From assembly GCA_025642065.1 (NCBI GenBank), contig JAODUP010000957.1, positions 62,001 through 126,000 on the forward strand: DNA of 64,000 nt. The letters are read 5' to 3'. The DNA comes from Paralvinella palmiformis. Taxonomy: Eukaryota > Annelida > Polychaeta > Terebellida > Alvinellidae. Each line of letters begins with the position of its first letter. Position 1 is the first letter of the stretch. Under the pieces are notes generated by a model. That model worked only from the letters and a program-made list of their open reading frames with translations. It did no database searches and was not told the DNA's origin. Of the stretch, positions 61,221 through 64,000 are shown one piece after another. The position numbers were made by a program, and so were the translations under genes.

Positions 61221-61290
61221 AACAACAACAACAACGAAAACAACAGAATAACAACAACAACAACAACAACAATAAGATAATAATAATAAT
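61221..61290. repeat. (AAC)n and (AAT)n tract
   Basis: AAC units then AAT units. Confidence 0.93.
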
Positions 61291-61360
61291 ATCTAGTTGA
61301 ACTTATTATAAATAGTACGTCTATAATTGGTGCCACAGATGTTGGTATTGATGGAGATAT

Positions 61361-62300
61361 ATATGTAAAGACAATGGTAATGTCAGTAGTAATTGTAGTA
61401 GTGATGATGGTAGTGATAAAACAAATCATGGTAGTGCTAGCGATGACGTTAGTGATGATCGAAGTGAAGCTAATAGTCAGGAGTCTAGTGATATGATGTT
61501 GGTAATGGTTGTGTGTTCCTGGTAGTGATGGCGGAAGTGATGGATGTGGTGACAGTAGTAGTGGTATCGATGATGGTAGTGGTCGTTATTATGATGGAGG
61601 TAGTGATGTGATGGAGGTGGTAATTGGAACGTTAGTGTTGCTGGAAAAATAATCGCTTTGAGATAAAGGTTGATAGCGGTGTGGCTTGGAGACAGATTGG
61701 AGGCGATGCTTTTGGTGTATGAAGATCCGTACCAAATGTTTCGTCCCATCGTACTATATAATGTATCTATGTATTAGAATATCATATAATGATTTCTGTA
61801 ATCTAACAATAATACTTTATTGAAATGCAACAAAGCTACTTGAGATTATCTCATGGAATACCTACTTCGATGTTGTACTGTTGGTGACTGAGGTGGTGAT
61901 GATTTTGATGATATTGTAGGTGGTATTGTCGCCACTCTTAATGATGATGACGGTGCTAGGTTTGGGTTGTATAGATGGCTGTCGTGGTGGAGATGGTAGA
62001 GATAGTGGTGCCGAAGGTGATGATTGCAATGACAATGGCGCTGTTGGTGGTAATGGTGATGGTATTGATAGTGGCGGGTTTGATGGTATTAGTGTGATTA
62101 ACCCCTGCGATGATGCAGATGAGAGTAATAACCGTGGTGATGGTGGAGATAATGTCGGTGATGATGGGAGTTGTTATGGTAGCGATAGCGGTGTTGAGGG
62201 TGGTGATAGTATCAATAGTGTTTGGGATGGTGGTATGGTATTATTAATCATAATGCTGACGTAGCAGTTGATAGCAGTGATATTCCCAGTGATAATAATG
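61361..62300. repeat. Degenerate GAT/GGT/AGT-rich trinucleotide region
   Basis: About 900 bases in which plus-strand GATGG, GTAGTG and GGTGAT units recur imperfectly, with a unique stretch at 61630-61880. It opens a Gly/Asp-rich frame (61920-62264, +) and a His/Tyr-rich frame (61477-61749, -). Both are explained by triplet periodicity, so I do not call a gene. Confidence 0.7.
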
Positions 62301-63000
62301 ATATTATTATTGGATAAGGTTTATAGTTGCTGTTCGGGCTGTTTGAATTGTGGCAGCGGAAATAATCATAACGTAGTTGATCAATTTGAACCCGGAACCT
62401 CTATCATCTCCACTCAGATTTTATTATTCATCTCTGTAAATGGGAAAATACATTTGTACATGTTTTAGTCACTATATATTGTCTATGTGGGGCGAGCACG
62501 TGAACAGGTTGCTAAAGTTAGAGCTGTGAATGGGGTCATGCGGGTCAACTTGTGTTGGCATTGCAGTGGAAGTTACTCATTCAGTATTTTTCATGTGTGT
62601 ATGTATGTGTGTGGGTGTATGTATGTGTATGTATGTGTGTGTCTGTGTCTGTGCGGATGTTGATTTCGTGTCTAAACAGATGAAGAAAGTATGGAAACAA
62701 TTAATGTATTCACTAACCCAAACGGATTATGTATCTATCACATTTGAATGATTCCTTGGAGAAAAAGCTCTCTGAAACATTTATGCTGTTCCTAGCTTAA
62801 ATGATATTATAAAATAAAAGGTGTTCGTATTGCGGAGTGTCCAATAAAATCCGAATAGGAAAGAGTAGAAACTAGTTGATTATTATTCGCATGTTGCCAT
62901 AAAAGGCTCCAACTGGTTATGTTCTTTAATCTTTCTTCGAAGCAGTAAAAATTAAAATATTGTAATATATTTCGTTCAAAATGAAACTGTTACCATTTTA
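62301..63000. other. No gene found; short (GTAT)/(GT) tract
   Basis: GT and GTAT repeats lie at about 62594-62652. Nothing else is supported. Confidence 0.5.
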
Positions 63001-63152
63001 CACAAGGTAGGCTAAATTGGCCGCGCGACGTCAACACGTAATGGAGGTGAAGTGGAAGATGAAGCATCATTTTGACATAGCCCGGCCGGATTTCAACTCA
63101 GGTGCTATAGATATGTGGCCAATGGCGTTACCGGTTAGGGCATAGAGGTGCC
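63001..63152 (-). mobile_element. tRNA-derived SINE D, copy 4
   Basis: The minus strand starts GGCACCTCTATGCCCTAACC, with GGTAACGCCATTGGCCACAT and a B-box region GAGTTGAAATCCGG (63090-63103 reversed). The body ends with the complement of CACAAGGTAGGCTAAATTGG. The A-box region (TGCCCTAACCGGTAACGCC) is the best preserved of the four copies. Confidence 0.7.
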
Positions 63153-63224
63153 TGTTGTTCGTTCAAGAAATGATACCAACCCTTATGTGATAACGGAGGG
63201 AGGAAAGGAGATGATTAATTTTAC

Positions 63225-63450
63225 ATAATAACTAAGCTGTATCCTTTGTGGTAGTTATATCAGATGATCTTTGCTGGCCATCGATATTGTAATAAACATT
63301 GATGTTGACATCATCGGGAATAATACAATTTTCGTGCTAGAGAAGTCATTATGTTGTCGACGAGAATAAATACCATTGATGTCACACAATGTTGTATTCA
63401 ATACATATTCTCTAGCTAACCATGTGATCAACTGGTAAAAGGTTGATATC
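63225..63450 (+). repeat. Interspersed repeat E, copy 2
   Basis: Partner of 32395-32630: AACTAAGCTGTATC, TTTGCTGGC, GTTGTCGACGAGAATAAA (63353), TTGATG, CACAATGTT, CTCTAGCTAAC. Confidence 0.65.
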
Positions 63451-63466
63451 GCGGCATATACACAAA

Positions 63467-64000
63467 CAAATATATATATATATATATATCTATAGAGGGT
63501 TGAGAGGTTACTGTGATATTTTCATATAATAGCACCGAAAAGGTGCAATTTATCCCCAGTAAGTCAGTCTACCATCCGAACAAATGATGTATCGTGCAGA
63601 TACCGAAAATCCTTTGTATAGCATCATCCTAGTTCAATTTCACTAATCCTTGAAAATCACCCTAGGATTTCAATAGAAATCCAGTCTAAATTAATTACAT
63701 CTCAGTAAAAGATATTCCGGTCTCACACATAAGCAGATTACAACATCTGCGTATTGTTAGATATAACACGAATGTTACCTTATAGCAGAACTTTGTATCG
63801 GAAATCTTCAAATATCATAAAGTATAAGATATGTCTATTTTATGTTTTTCTTCTTTTCACGATACTATTATATGCGCTTTATTTGTTGCAATTGCGCCCG
63901 CTTATTGATAGATATAGTAACGATATAAACTGTAACCATTCTATATATAGAATGATTAATTCCAGCCATATATGACCAAACAAACATGTGTAGGTTCAAT
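63467..64000. other. (TA)n, then no gene found
   Basis: TA run at 63469-63491. The 73-residue frame at 63754-63975 has a hydrophobic stretch (FLLFTILLYALYLLQL) but no family evidence. Confidence 0.5.

Overview
This is a piece of an animal nuclear genome, not a prokaryotic one. It is AT-rich (roughly one third G+C by eye, not computed). It is saturated with di-, tri- and tetranucleotide microsatellites, carries tRNA-derived SINE-like repeats and two different decayed non-LTR retrotransposons (LINEs), and has no operon-like gene packing. The overall texture, meaning very long (TA)n, (CT)n, (CA)n, (ATT)n and (CAGT)n tracts embedded in old interspersed repeats, fits a lophotrochozoan and most likely a mollusc. 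I cannot name the species from sequence alone.

I find no intact protein-coding gene. The clearest gene-derived feature is an intronless, broken copy of GA-binding protein subunit beta (GABPB; ankyrin-repeat partner of the ETS factor GABPA) at 3112-4540. It has three in-frame stops and one frameshift, so I call it a processed pseudogene. The second coding relic is a CR1/jockey-type LINE at 41166-44880: an endonuclease fragment, a roughly 620-bp interruption, then a reverse transcriptase and a cysteine-bearing C-terminus broken into several frames. Directly behind it lies the 3' end of a second, CR1/L2-like LINE (44911-45378).

Layout. 1-1130: repeat J, copy 1, with a trinucleotide head. 2020-2400: repeat I. 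3112-4860: GABPB pseudogene. 5021-5274: 16-bp minisatellite. 5377-5502: hairpin-ended repeat tail. 5790-6360 and 8690-9610: repeat C with GAGT/CAGT arrays. 7051-8012: tRNA-like SINE pieces. 10140-10400: repeat I. 14283-14833: two exon-like segments I cannot identify. 16830-18810 and 22330-24560: long repeat A, the first copy carrying an inserted element. 26060-27640: repeat B. 28319-29205: the largest microsatellite block. 32395-32893: repeat E and SINE D. 33948-35080: repeat J, copy 2. 41166-45378: the LINE cluster. 45640-46190: repeat C. 46712-47059: a SINE with perfect 9-bp target-site duplications. 47570-49500: repeat B inverted. 53290-54720: repeat A inverted. 56745-57503: candidate small DNA transposon. 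58172-58294: second hairpin tail. 61361-62300: degenerate GAT/GGT-rich DNA. 63001-63450: SINE D and repeat E.

The main pattern is that most of the window resolves into diverged copies of several long non-coding repeat families (A, B, C, E, H, I, J, SINE D, here named by me). In several families a microsatellite sits at the same internal place in each copy. This is the architecture described for molluscan microsatellite-bearing mobile elements and Helentron/DINE-type elements; assignment to that class is inference. All pairings were made by eye, and identities are not computed.
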